Assembly: GCF_015666175.1 (NCBI RefSeq)
Contig: NZ_JADPIE010000002.1
Coordinates: 310,001 to 374,000, forward strand
Length of the DNA stretch: 64,000 bases
DNA from: Halonatronomonas betaini
GTDB lineage: Bacteria; Bacillota; Halanaerobiia; Halanaerobiales; Halarsenatibacteraceae
Reading direction: 5' to 3'
Position numbers and translations under genes: made by a program. Shown piece after piece: positions 50,226-59,009 of this stretch. The notes beneath the pieces were generated by a model. It was not told where the DNA came from, made no database searches, and saw only the letters and a program-made list of their open reading frames with translations. Position 1 is the stretch's first letter. Each line of letters begins with the position of its first letter.

Positions 50226-50555
50226 TTAATGATCACAGAGATCATTACTGGCATCTAAATCATTACTTAAAAACTTATCTATCACATTATCTATATTACC
50301 CTTTACACCAACAACTGTCTCTATATTACTCTCTGCAAAAAGATTAGCTGCCTTTCTTCCCATTCCGCCTGATATTATGCAATTGACACCTTTGTCTGCT
50401 AAAAATCCTGGTAAAAATCCAGGTTGATGGCCTGGGTTTTCGATAGTCTCTTTACTAATCACTTCATTGTCGATTATTTCAGCGATTGTATATTCAGCAC
50501 ATCTTCCAAAATGACCGGCCACCTGATTATTCTCTGTTGATATTGCTAATTTCAT
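50226..50555 (-). CDS. NifX/NifB-type dinitrogenase FeMo-cofactor-binding family protein
   Basis: 109 residues. MKLAISTENNQVAGHFGRCA is the N-terminal signature of the family that includes NifX, NafY and MTH1175; GFLPGFLADKGVNCIISGGM with GRKAANLF supplies the second half. It probably binds an iron-sulfur or related metal cluster in the cytoplasm. No nif genes are around, so nitrogen fixation is not implied. The C-terminus adds an unusual Asp-rich tail ending LCDH. Starts 23 bp after the first NifX-like gene. Confidence 0.9.
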   Translation of the reverse strand: MKLAISTENNQVAGHFGRCAEYTIAEIIDNEVISKETIENPGHQPGFLPGFLADKGVNCIISGGMGRKAANLFAESNIETVVGVKGNIDNVIDKFLSNDLDASNDLCDH

Positions 50556-50578
50556 AAATTAATCCCCCCAATAATAAA

Positions 50579-50884
50579 TTAAATATATTTATCAATATTT
50601 TCTTTTACCTGACCTTTTAAACCTGTAACTGTCTCAATCCCAGCTTTATCAAGAACCTGTGCAGCTTTTGGCCCAACTTTAAATGTCAAAACTTTTTTAA
50701 CCCCTTTATCTGCAATAAATTCAGCTGTCTTAACCCCTACCCCGCTATTCTGCTTTAAAAATTCATTTTCATAAGATGTAACTTCTTCTGTCTCTGGATT
50801 ATAGATTAATATAAATTTGCACCGGCCAAACTTTTTATCAATTTCTGACTCTAAACCTTTGTTTGAAGATGTTATTGCAGTCAT
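50579..50884 (-). CDS. NifX/NifB-type dinitrogenase FeMo-cofactor-binding family protein
   Basis: 101 residues; paralogue of the next gene. MTAITSSNKGLESEIDKKFG replaces the usual MKIAV start, followed by GRCKFILIYN, GVGVKTAEFIADKGVKKVL and GPKAAQVLDKAGI. First gene of the operon. The frame opens at GTG 50893, inside the SD; the ATG at 50884 follows AAGGAGGT by 7 nt. A promoter inside an inverted repeat lies directly upstream. Role presumably cluster or cofactor carriage. Confidence 0.88.
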   Translation of the reverse strand: MTAITSSNKGLESEIDKKFGRCKFILIYNPETEEVTSYENEFLKQNSGVGVKTAEFIADKGVKKVLTFKVGPKAAQVLDKAGIETVTGLKGQVKENIDKYI

Positions 50885-50917
50885 TCCAACCACCTCCTTA
50901 ACATCTAAAGATTAAAA

Positions 50918-50973
50918 GTTATTGACTTATGCTCAAAACTATTATAACCCTTTAGTGAGCATATGTCAATAAC
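50918..50973. promoter_or_regulatory. Long inverted repeat operator of the NifX/MinD/DUF134 operon
   Basis: Left arm GTTATTGACTTATGCTCA (50918-50935) and right arm TGAGCATATGTCAATAAC (50956-50973) are inverted copies with one mismatch in 18 bp, 20 bp apart. The right arm contains the -35 box and the left arm lies downstream of the -10. Two protein dimers, or one tetramer, could clamp the promoter. DUF134 from the same operon is the obvious candidate ligand. Confidence 0.75.
50941..50969 (-). promoter_or_regulatory. Promoter of the NifX/MinD/DUF134 operon
   Basis: Minus strand TTGACA (50969-50964), 17-bp spacer, TATAAT (50946-50941): both boxes match consensus completely, so repression by the surrounding repeat is probably needed to keep it off. 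Confidence 0.88.
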
Positions 50974-50980
50974 TAATCAT

Positions 50981-51008
50981 AAAAAACAGCCAGAAATTAA
51001 TCTGACTG
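50981..51008 (-). terminator. Terminator of the MATE gene
   Basis: Minus strand CAGTCAGA / TCTGGCTG with a 6-nt loop and one mismatched pair, followed by six T, just after the MATE stop. Confidence 0.72.
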
Positions 51009-51034
51009 AATAATAGGTAATATATTATTTTTAA

Positions 51035-52390
51035 TTACATATTAGCTACTGCATTATTTAATGTCCGTTTTAACCAGATAACCATTACTACAAAGACCAT
51101 ACCTTCAGAGATTGGAAATGCCAGCCAGAGATAGTCCAGGCCAGCTACTCTTCCTAGAAGATACATAATCGGAAGTAATAAAATAATCTGCCTGGAAAAT
51201 GAAATTATTAAACTGGGCAGGCCTTTACCAATTGCCTGGAATGTCGTTGAACCGATAATTGCCGGTCCTATGATTGGAAAGGCGATACTTATTCTTCTTA
51301 AAGCTGTTACACCTATCTTTAATAACTCTGGGTCGTCATTAAATAGTTGAATCAATGGTGCTGTAAAGATTTGAAAGATGATTAGGCCTGCTGTTGTAAA
51401 GCCGAAGGCTATTAGAATTCCAAATTTAATTGTCTTCATCATTCGATCTGGCTTATTATGGCCAAAATTATAACCGACTATTGGCATAAAGCCCTGGGCC
51501 AGGCCAAAGACAGGCATAAAGACAAAGGACTGCAATCTAAAATAAATGCCTAATACTGCTATTGCAACAGTATTATACATGCCGACTATTGTATTGGCGC
51601 CAAAGATCATGATACTGGCCAGAAGTTGCATGACCATGGCCGGCAAACCTACTTTATAAACATCCTGGATTATTTTAAAATCAAATTTAAAGCCTTTATA
51701 TTTGATATCCACCTGATTATGGCCTTTAAAGATCAAATAGGCTATAAAGATTCCGCCAATAAATCTTGAGATTATAGTTGCATAGGCTGCTCCGGCAACT
51801 TCTAATCTCGGAAAGAAGCCTATTCCAAAGATTAAGAAGGGATCTAAAATTATATTTAGAACTGCTCCCAGGACCAGAGTTAGCATTGGCACAAAGGTGT
51901 TGCCCTCTCCTCTTAAGATATCACTGGCAACAACTGGAAAGAACATGGCAAAGGAACCAAGCATTATGACCCTGATGTATTCCTCGCCTAAGCGGATTAA
52001 TTCTGGATCGTCGGTGATAAATCTGAAAATATCTTCAGAGAAAAAATAGCCAAGGGTTCCAATTAAGATTCCGAAAAAAATTGTAGCTAGAACGACATGT
52101 GCTGCAACGATATTGGCCCTTTCCTGGTTGCCCTCGCCAAGCAGCCTTGAGATAAGTGAGCTGGTACCGACACCGGTTCCGACTGCTACAGCTATTAGAA
52201 CCATCTGGATTGGAAAGGCCAGCGATAAAGCTGAAAGGGCTTCTGTACTAATTCTGCCGATATAGATTGAATCTATGATGTTATATAGTGATTGGACAGA
52301 CATCCCAATTATTGAGGGGATTGATAACCTCAATAATAATGGAACTACCGGTTCTGTCCCCATTCTATTAGATCTGCTGTTGTCTTTCAA
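51035..52390 (-). CDS. MATE-family efflux transporter
   Basis: 451 residues with twelve hydrophobic segments in two homologous halves. MGTEPVVPLLLRLSIPSIIG, YNIIDSIYIGRISTEALSAL and VASDILRGEGNTFVPMLTLV are close to the NorM/DinF-like prokaryotic MATE group. Exports cationic drugs or metabolites using a sodium or proton gradient. The start is TTG (52390), with GGGGG at 8 nt; the next Met is internal (residue 10). Monocistronic. The 322-bp gap behind it to the next gene is non-coding. Confidence 0.94.
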   Translation of the reverse strand: MKDNSRSNRMGTEPVVPLLLRLSIPSIIGMSVQSLYNIIDSIYIGRISTEALSALSLAFPIQMVLIAVAVGTGVGTSSLISRLLGEGNQERANIVAAHVVLATIFFGILIGTLGYFFSEDIFRFITDDPELIRLGEEYIRVIMLGSFAMFFPVVASDILRGEGNTFVPMLTLVLGAVLNIILDPFLIFGIGFFPRLEVAGAAYATIISRFIGGIFIAYLIFKGHNQVDIKYKGFKFDFKIIQDVYKVGLPAMVMQLLASIMIFGANTIVGMYNTVAIAVLGIYFRLQSFVFMPVFGLAQGFMPIVGYNFGHNKPDRMMKTIKFGILIAFGFTTAGLIIFQIFTAPLIQLFNDDPELLKIGVTALRRISIAFPIIGPAIIGSTTFQAIGKGLPSLIISFSRQIILLLPIMYLLGRVAGLDYLWLAFPISEGMVFVVMVIWLKRTLNNAVANM

Positions 52391-52614
52391 TATTGTTTCC
52401 CCCTGGAACTTATTTTAACAGATTAGTCGTTGCAATTTATACAAAATATCTGTTTAAATTCTATTTTCAATTATTTTATTGATATTGCAAATGCCTCTGC
52501 TTTAAAAAATTATAAATTATCGTATACTTAATATGAGTATTCTTTAAAATAATTTAGTTTCCTGCCTGATATTAAAATATAGTTTTAAAATTAATATAAA
52601 GATAACGGAGGTGG

Positions 52615-52655
52615 TAACTATCAGGTATACGTCAGGTATAGCTCCAGGTTACCAG
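52615..52655. repeat. CAGGTATA direct repeats in the gap upstream of the MATE gene
   Basis: CAGGTATA at 52622 and 52633, and CAGGTTAC at 52645, enclosed by GGTAAC (52613-52618) and GTTACC (52648-52653). The rest of 52391-52612 is AT-rich and empty. A plus-strand SD-like GGAGGTGG at 52607 leads only to a 22-codon frame. It may be a regulator site or folded RNA. Confidence 0.45.
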
Positions 52656-52660
52656 AATAT

Positions 52661-52696
52661 TAAAACCAGGAGCCAGTTAATAACCTGACACCTGGT
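52661..52696 (-). terminator. Terminator of the GGDEF/HD-GYP gene
   Basis: Minus strand ACCAGG and CCTGGT arms with an inner CAG/CTG pair, followed by TTTAATATT, shortly after the stop at 52713. Confidence 0.65.
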
Positions 52697-52712
52697 TAAT
52701 CAGTCAGAACAA

Positions 52713-55334
52713 TTAAGCTAGGATTTCAAGAAATTCAGCAACAATCTCTGGATCAAACTGTTTTCCTGCCTCAGCCTCAATTTCCTCCAGGGCTTTTTCT
52801 TTTGAAATAGCCCTGCTATATGGTCTTTCATTGGTCATCACATCATAGGCATCTACAATCGCTATAATCCTCGATAAATAGGGGATTTCTTTGCCTTTAA
52901 GCTTATTGGGATAACCCCTGCCATCCCAGCGCTCATGATGGCAGAGGATCTCTCTGGCTATGATCGCAAATTCTTCAGTTGCTGTTGCAATCCGATAGCC
53001 TCTTTCAGGATGTTCCCGGATAAGTTCCCATTCTTCTTCAGTCAGGCTACCTGGTTTATTTAATACTTCCTCGCTAATTGAAGTCTTTCCAATATCATGG
53101 AGGCTGGCCAGCAGTGAAAGTTTATTAAGTTCAGTACCTGATAGGCCAAGGCTTTTCCCCAGTTTTTCAGAGAGATCTATCATTCTCTGGCTGTGTTCTT
53201 CTGTTTCATCACTTTTTGTTCTTAATGTGTTTAAAAGGCTGGTTACTATCTTATTTTTAGTGCTCCGGCTGGCTAAAAGCTTATTCTGATACATATTATT
53301 ATCTGCTCTTTTTAAGGTATGAGTAATCTCTTCATCTGGATCATCTTTGGTAGCTACCCCAACTCCTAAAGAAATTGGCAATTTATTATTTAGAGTCTCC
53401 TGACACTTTGATTTGATTCTTTCAACTATTTTTTCAGATTCTGACCTTGAAGTCGCCGGGAGCAGAATTGCAAATTCATCGCCACCGAATCTGGCCAGAA
53501 TATCTTCCTGCCTCAATGATTCTTTAATAATGTTGGCTGCTTCTTTAAGTAACCTATCGCCAAACTCATGGCCATGGCTATCATTTATGATTTTTAGGCC
53601 ATTCAAATCTGTCATTATTATGGAAATTGGAAGCTGCCTTTCAGTATCTATTCTCTTGATCTCTTCTTCAAAAAATCTTCTATTGTAGGTATCTGTCAAA
53701 TCATCATGGAAGCTTTTATATTCAATTTCGTTTTTATATTTAACCTGTTCAAGGGCAGTTGCCATATGGGAGATCAGTATTTCAGCCAGATCTAAATCCT
53801 CTTCGCTAAAAGCATCTTTTCTAGTTGCAACTGCCTGGAAAACACCAAAATCTTTGATAGGTATACTTATGGCAGATCGAAACTCAGGGTTTACCGGGGT
53901 TGCATCTTTATCTTTATTTAGGTCATTAACAAGAAAGCTCTGCCTCCGGCGATAAGTCTTCCCGGCCAATCCTTCAGTAACCGGTATGGTCAAGTCTTTA
54001 TTTACTGAAGCTGCATCTGAAGTTATTTCTGTTACTATTTTGTCATTTTCAACTAAACTTATATCACAAATATTAAAGTCAAGAATATTTTCTGCTGCTT
54101 CAATTGTGTTGATTAATATTTCTTCTTCTGTTTCACATTGACTCAGGCTTAAGGCAGTCTGATGAAGCTGCTTAACGATATCTTTCTGTTTTCTAAGGTT
54201 ATCCTCAGCCTTTACTCTTTCAGATATATCCTGAAGATAAGCTATCTCATATTCTCTTCCCTTGTACTTAAGGTAATGGCTTGTTATTTCAACAGGCAGA
54301 CTTTCCCTATCAGCTGTTAATACTTCAGTCTCTATCTTTGTAAATTTCTTTGCTTTAATAGATTCCCAGTTTTTTTGCAGCTCATCCTCGTTAAGACTTT
54401 CTGAGATGTCAGATATTTTTTTACCGATTAAATCCTGCTTTTTGTAACCTAAAATTTCCGAAGCTTTATTATTAACATTTTCAATAATCCCCTGAGGGCT
54501 AACTCTAAAAATTGCTATTGCTGCATTCTGAATCAGATATTCGTTAAATTCTAGAACTGCCTCTCTCTTTTTCCTATCAGTTATATCTGTCTGCAGTGAT
54601 ATAAAACCTTTTTTATCATCTTCAAAATTAATTGCTGTTTCAATTAAGTGAATATAAATCTCATTCCCCTGACTATCTTTATCCTTTATTTCTGTATTGA
54701 TTGTTTCACCGGCAAATATTTTCTCAAGATTATTTCTGGCACGATTTAGATTCTTTTTATCTACCATTGAATCTAAAACATTTTTGCCTATAAAATCTTC
54801 TGGAGCTGCTTTATTTATATCAGCCAGCTGTTTATTGACATCAATGATATCTGCATTATTATCTGCTATCATAATTCCAACAGGAGCAAGATTAAATATT
54901 TTCTGATAGAGATTCTTCTGTTTCTTTAATTCTATCTCAAGCTTTTTTTGTTCAGTAACATTCCTTACAATTGCTATAATTTTATCGCCGATATAATGGA
55001 GGAGATTGCTCTCATAATAATCTATGATCCCATTATTATTAATTTTGAATTTAAATTTATAATAGTTATCTCTATCTTTATTTTTATCTTTAATTATTTT
55101 CTCAATTAAGCCCATTGCTTCTGCCAGTTTTTCTTTAGATAAGAACGCTTTAAGATTATTTCCATATAATCTTTCAATCGGCACTTTTAAGTCCTGGGGA
55201 CTGCCGACAAAACAGTCAATAATATTGCCATCTTTGTCAATAATGAATAAAGGATCAGGCAGGGAGTTAAGTAAATTTTCTTTGATTATCCTATCTTTTA
55301 TTTTATTATTGCTAAGTTTTTCGTGATTAAGCAT
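52713..55334 (-). CDS. PAS-GAF-GGDEF-HD-GYP c-di-GMP signalling protein
   Basis: 873 residues. Three PAS domains (about 25-130, 145-250, 265-375), a GAF domain (about 395-530), a GGDEF domain with intact ARFGGDEFAILLP (about 616) and an HD-GYP domain with LHDIGKTSI (about 745) and GRGYP (about 806). The RQED five residues before GGDEF is a complete RxxD inhibitory site. The protein could make and break c-di-GMP in response to cytoplasmic redox or small-molecule signals; no membrane segment is present, so it is soluble. SD GGGAGGT. Confidence 0.94.
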   Translation of the reverse strand: MLNHEKLSNNKIKDRIIKENLLNSLPDPLFIIDKDGNIIDCFVGSPQDLKVPIERLYGNNLKAFLSKEKLAEAMGLIEKIIKDKNKDRDNYYKFKFKINNNGIIDYYESNLLHYIGDKIIAIVRNVTEQKKLEIELKKQKNLYQKIFNLAPVGIMIADNNADIIDVNKQLADINKAAPEDFIGKNVLDSMVDKKNLNRARNNLEKIFAGETINTEIKDKDSQGNEIYIHLIETAINFEDDKKGFISLQTDITDRKKREAVLEFNEYLIQNAAIAIFRVSPQGIIENVNNKASEILGYKKQDLIGKKISDISESLNEDELQKNWESIKAKKFTKIETEVLTADRESLPVEITSHYLKYKGREYEIAYLQDISERVKAEDNLRKQKDIVKQLHQTALSLSQCETEEEILINTIEAAENILDFNICDISLVENDKIVTEITSDAASVNKDLTIPVTEGLAGKTYRRRQSFLVNDLNKDKDATPVNPEFRSAISIPIKDFGVFQAVATRKDAFSEEDLDLAEILISHMATALEQVKYKNEIEYKSFHDDLTDTYNRRFFEEEIKRIDTERQLPISIIMTDLNGLKIINDSHGHEFGDRLLKEAANIIKESLRQEDILARFGGDEFAILLPATSRSESEKIVERIKSKCQETLNNKLPISLGVGVATKDDPDEEITHTLKRADNNMYQNKLLASRSTKNKIVTSLLNTLRTKSDETEEHSQRMIDLSEKLGKSLGLSGTELNKLSLLASLHDIGKTSISEEVLNKPGSLTEEEWELIREHPERGYRIATATEEFAIIAREILCHHERWDGRGYPNKLKGKEIPYLSRIIAIVDAYDVMTNERPYSRAISKEKALEEIEAEAGKQFDPEIVAEFLEILA

Positions 55335-55454
55335 CTATATACCTCCCTGGGTTTTCCATTAAACCTCTCACTTAAATAGTTCAAGTTAACTCTGCAAACT
55401 CCTGCAAAAGTATAGTATTTTATTACTATTTTTTGCGAGGGTATTCGACATTAA

Positions 55455-56585
55455 TTAAAAAAGGAGTTTGCCTAGCAAAGGGTATTTAATCTCTACAGCA
55501 TTATGGGGGCAGAGTTCCTGACAGCAAAAACAGCGGATACAGCCTGATAGGTCAATCTCTGCTTTATTTTTAATTGTTATTACTTTTGCCGGGCAATTTT
55601 TAGCACAGATACCGCAGGCAATACAATTATCAAGGATTATTGGCTCTGGTCTAATAAATTTTTCTATAAATTTGCTGATAGGTTCTGGCAGGCGACGATC
55701 AATTAAATTAGAAGCTTTATCAACCTTTGGGGTTTTTACATCCTGAAAATTTTCTAAAACCCAGTCTGGTATAATCCCTTTATCAAAATCTATTGCAAGA
55801 CCTCTCTCACTTATAGCTTCTGGCCAGGGATCATTTTTATATTTATCCTTTCTTAAAAGATAGGATATCACGATATCCATATCGATTGCATTGCTACTGG
55901 CAAAAACAGTATTAAATTTCCTGGCCACTCCACTTGAAGGGCCATCACCTTCCATCCCTAAAATTCCATCCATTATTGTTAAATCAGGAGTTATAACTTC
56001 ATGCAGGTCTAGTAACATATGACAGAAATCATTTATCTTCTGAAGTTTTAAGTGATATTCTGCTTTAGTTATTCCTGGGACCAGGCCAAATAAATTTTTA
56101 ATGGCCCCTGTATATAATGTCAGGCCATGGGTCTTTAATTTAGGCAAATTAATAATTAAATCTGCTTCCTTAACAAAGCTACAAATTTTAAAAGATTTAG
56201 CCCGATACCCTTCCAGGCTCTCAAGGTTAAAATATTCTGAATTATAATTTAAATCATATTCACCAGCCTCAGCCGGCTCTATATAACCGCTTTTCGAATA
56301 GGCAAATTTTAATGAGGTTTTGTTAAAAGGACCACCTGGGCTATCTGCAAGATATGGCTGGCCACCATATTTTTTAATAGTCCTGGCAACAGCAATAACA
56401 AAATCTGGATTAGTCGTTATAGCTTCATCAGGTGATTTACCCATCAATAGATTAACCTTTAGAAGAACTTTTTTCTCATCTAATTTATCCTTAAGTTGAT
56501 TTTTTTTAAAAATATCATCAACTATATTTTCTAAATCTTTAATATTATAATCAGTCTGCCTGTAAAATAGTAATTCGTCTGTCAT
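55455..56585 (-). CDS. DUF362 protein with C-terminal 2x4Fe-4S ferredoxin
   Basis: 376 residues. DUF362 region: KVLLKVNLLMGKSPDEAITT, the phosphate-like GGQPYLADSPGG and ADLIINLPKLKTHGLTLYTG followed by GAIKNLFGLVPG. The tail carries CIACGICAKNCPAK and CIRCFCCQELCPHN, eight cysteines for two clusters. Members are soluble iron-sulfur proteins of unknown reaction, common in anaerobes. The MATE-like membrane protein gene ends 11 bp upstream, so they are cotranscribed and the pair may work together. Length normal; the ATG follows GAGGAT. Confidence 0.9.
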   Translation of the reverse strand: MTDELLFYRQTDYNIKDLENIVDDIFKKNQLKDKLDEKKVLLKVNLLMGKSPDEAITTNPDFVIAVARTIKKYGGQPYLADSPGGPFNKTSLKFAYSKSGYIEPAEAGEYDLNYNSEYFNLESLEGYRAKSFKICSFVKEADLIINLPKLKTHGLTLYTGAIKNLFGLVPGITKAEYHLKLQKINDFCHMLLDLHEVITPDLTIMDGILGMEGDGPSSGVARKFNTVFASSNAIDMDIVISYLLRKDKYKNDPWPEAISERGLAIDFDKGIIPDWVLENFQDVKTPKVDKASNLIDRRLPEPISKFIEKFIRPEPIILDNCIACGICAKNCPAKVITIKNKAEIDLSGCIRCFCCQELCPHNAVEIKYPLLGKLLF

Positions 56586-56596
56586 TTTGTATCCTC

Positions 56597-57952
56597 CTAA
56601 TACTCCAGTCTGGAATATTTCCAGATTAAGAGAGTCTCCATACCCTGACCAATACTAAAAGCAATAGCCCCTATAATTGCAGGTGAAATAATTGCAGCTA
56701 AATTAAAGGGGACAATAAAAATAAATAGAGAAAGAAATACTGAACCAAAATTAACAGCTTTCCCATAACCAATTAGCCTGGTTGTCTTATTATTCATTAG
56801 TTGACCCCAGTAAACCTCTCTAACTGCCCTTATAAAGGGAAGAAAACTTAATGAGATCAAAACATGTCTACCTAAATTAGCCACTTCTTCTGAAACACCA
56901 ATGATATATCGGAGTATATAATATCCGATTGGGGAAAGTGCTATGAGAAAACTTATTACTGTTAAAATAATTCCTGTTGCCAGGCAAAATCTTTTAACAG
57001 TTTGCCAGTTTTCCTCTTCTAAATCTGTTTCCCGATCTGGCTTAACATAAACCAGTGAGCATTGATGAAGGTTTCTCATCGTCTCTACTATTATCATCAT
57101 AAGGCCGTAGGCCACACCAAATGCTGCCAGGGCCAGGGTAGGATCAGCCTGACTTCTAGCTATGCCACTCTGGATTAATGGCTGAATAAAAGACCTGAGA
57201 TAGCGCATAGCCGCCAGGGGAATAAAAAAGCTCATTATATGACTTATTTTAAGAACAGTGTCATTTTTTGCTGGCAGCAGATCAGCTGCTTTTAATGGAG
57301 ATTTATAATAATAGATAACTCCAAAGGTTACCACTAAAGCTTCAATTCCAATTCCTAATGTCCAGGCCAGGCTGGCTGTAACTACACCAGAAAAGAGTTG
57401 AAGCCTTACTGCTAGAAATAAAAATAAAGAGATTGCCATGAGTCTCACAGCCGTACCTGCAGTTACTATCCTTGTTCTTTCATGACTTATGACCAGCCCT
57501 CTATGAAAATTTCTCAAAGTTTCAACAATCGGTAAAAAAGATGTTATTCTAAGTCCCAATAAAGTAAACCTGATAGTATCTGGGTCTCTTAAGCCCATGA
57601 TATTGATTAAAAACCAGCCACCAAATGGAGTATAGGCTATAATTATTAAAAATAAAAAGAATAGGGCACAGAGAGACCAGACAAGTTTTGAGGCAGTTAT
57701 ATAGCTCTTTCTACTGTCAACCATAGATACTGATATCTGCATAAACATCCTAGTCGGAGCTTTAATAGCATTAGAAATACCTTTTACAATTGTAAAAACT
57801 GCTATACTTAATTCAGGATAGGGTAATCTGGCAATTGCCGCATTCATTAATGTATGTATCGATGTTATAAAGAAAGGAGTTACAGCTAAAGGCACAAAGA
57901 ACTTTAAAAGTCTTTTATAATTAACTTTTTGATCTTTATTATTTTTTCCCAT
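56597..57952 (-). CDS. MOP-superfamily-like polytopic membrane protein (MATE/ANK-like)
   Basis: About 451 residues, about twelve hydrophobic segments arranged in two halves, each with a matching element (VETLRNFHRGLVISHERTR in the first, VETMRNLHQCSLVYVKPDR in the second). This layout resembles MATE or progressive-ankylosis-like transporters of the MOP superfamily, but typical MATE motifs are weak. Substrate unknown. The frame opens at GTG 57964; the ATG at 57952 has GGTGAT nearby. First of a two-gene operon with the DUF362 ferredoxin protein. Confidence 0.72.
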   Translation of the reverse strand: MGKNNKDQKVNYKRLLKFFVPLAVTPFFITSIHTLMNAAIARLPYPELSIAVFTIVKGISNAIKAPTRMFMQISVSMVDSRKSYITASKLVWSLCALFFLFLIIIAYTPFGGWFLINIMGLRDPDTIRFTLLGLRITSFLPIVETLRNFHRGLVISHERTRIVTAGTAVRLMAISLFLFLAVRLQLFSGVVTASLAWTLGIGIEALVVTFGVIYYYKSPLKAADLLPAKNDTVLKISHIMSFFIPLAAMRYLRSFIQPLIQSGIARSQADPTLALAAFGVAYGLMMIIVETMRNLHQCSLVYVKPDRETDLEEENWQTVKRFCLATGIILTVISFLIALSPIGYYILRYIIGVSEEVANLGRHVLISLSFLPFIRAVREVYWGQLMNNKTTRLIGYGKAVNFGSVFLSLFIFIVPFNLAAIISPAIIGAIAFSIGQGMETLLIWKYSRLEY

Positions 57953-58036
57953 TATAATCACCACAATTTTTAAGTACTAATCAGTATTTTATAATAGAAT
58001 GGACTTTATTACAATAATATAATAAAAATCTTTCTC

Positions 58037-58065
58037 TTTAAACTCATAATTATTTAATGTATAAT
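58037..58065 (+). promoter_or_regulatory. Possible promoter of the TraB/GumN gene
   Basis: TTTAAA (58037-58042), 17-bp spacer, TATAAT (58060-58065), 19 bp before the ATG. Confidence 0.5.
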
Positions 58066-58084
58066 ATTCACGGAGGCGATGCTA

Positions 58085-58990
58085 ATGAAAAAACCGTATT
58101 ATTTTAAAAAATTATTCCAGATTGTTTTGTTAGCAATATTTATTGTTCTTTTAAGTACAGGAACAGCCCAACTTGAAGGTGACAATTTTTTATGGGAGAT
58201 ATCTGGTGAGGAAGGCGAATTTTATTTAATGGGATCTCTTCATTTTATGCCACAGGGCAGTTATCCATTAAGTGATGAAATTTATAATGCTTTAAATAAT
58301 AGTGATCTCCTTGCTGTCGAATTGGATTTAAGGGAGTTAGATCAGCAATTAATCCAGCAATATGTTCAGGAAAATGGTTTATTCCATGATGAAACCCGAT
58401 TAGAAGATGTTCTTGATGAGGATACATATGAAAAGATTATTGAATTAACTGGTGATTTTGGATTGGCTGAATCCCAGGTTAACCTATTTAAGCCCTGGTA
58501 TGCCAGCCAGGTGATCTCTGATATTATATTCCAGGAGATTGGTTTTGAGTCAGCAGAAGGTGTAGATTTGCATATGATTCAGCAAGCTGAAGAACAGGAT
58601 ATTAAATTATTTGAACTGGAAACTTTTGAAGAACAGATGGATATGATCAGCACTATGGATATAGACCTTCAGGTTGCAGTACTTAAGGATACCCTGGCAG
58701 ATTTAGATTATCAGGCCGATACCCTGGTTGAACTAGTTGACAAATGGCATGAAGGTGAAGTGGAACCTATCTATGAATTCCTTTTTGCAAATAGAGAAGA
58801 AAATCCTGATATTGAAGAATATTATCAGAAAGTTTTTGATGAAAGAGATTCTAATATGAAAGAAGGTATTTTGGAGTTACTGCCTGATTATGATAAACCT
58901 TTTGTCGTTGTAGGTAGCGGCCATATTATCAATAATGAGGGTCTCCTCTATCTATTTGAAAATGCAGGCTTTGAAACTGAACAACTATAA
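58085..58990 (+). CDS. TraB/GumN-family protein
   Basis: About 301 residues. An N-terminal hydrophobic segment (about 10-26) is a signal peptide or anchor. The TraB/GumN domain starts FLWEISGEEGEFYLMGSLHF (with the family's G-S-x-H) and ends PFVVVGSGHIINNEGLLYLF. The family resembles EreA/ChaN-type hydrolase folds, with a possible metal- or heme-binding or peptidase activity, but the reaction is not established. The ATG at 58085 is 8 nt from GGAGG; the ATG at 58079 is too close. Followed by the CofE-like gene after 19 bp, probably an operon. Confidence 0.85.
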   Translation: MKKPYYFKKLFQIVLLAIFIVLLSTGTAQLEGDNFLWEISGEEGEFYLMGSLHFMPQGSYPLSDEIYNALNNSDLLAVELDLRELDQQLIQQYVQENGLFHDETRLEDVLDEDTYEKIIELTGDFGLAESQVNLFKPWYASQVISDIIFQEIGFESAEGVDLHMIQQAEEQDIKLFELETFEEQMDMISTMDIDLQVAVLKDTLADLDYQADTLVELVDKWHEGEVEPIYEFLFANREENPDIEEYYQKVFDERDSNMKEGILELLPDYDKPFVVVGSGHIINNEGLLYLFENAGFETEQL

Positions 58991-59009
58991 TTTTTAGGAG
59001 ATGATTTTT

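Noticed and set aside
50226-50884. Nitrogen fixation genes
   Set aside because: The NifX-like proteins belong to a broad family common in non-diazotrophic anaerobes, and no nifHDK is present.
52607-52690. Plus-strand mini-gene after GGAGGTGG
   Set aside because: It would need an ATC or SD-overlapping GTG start and encodes about 22 residues with no recognisable features, inside a terminator region.
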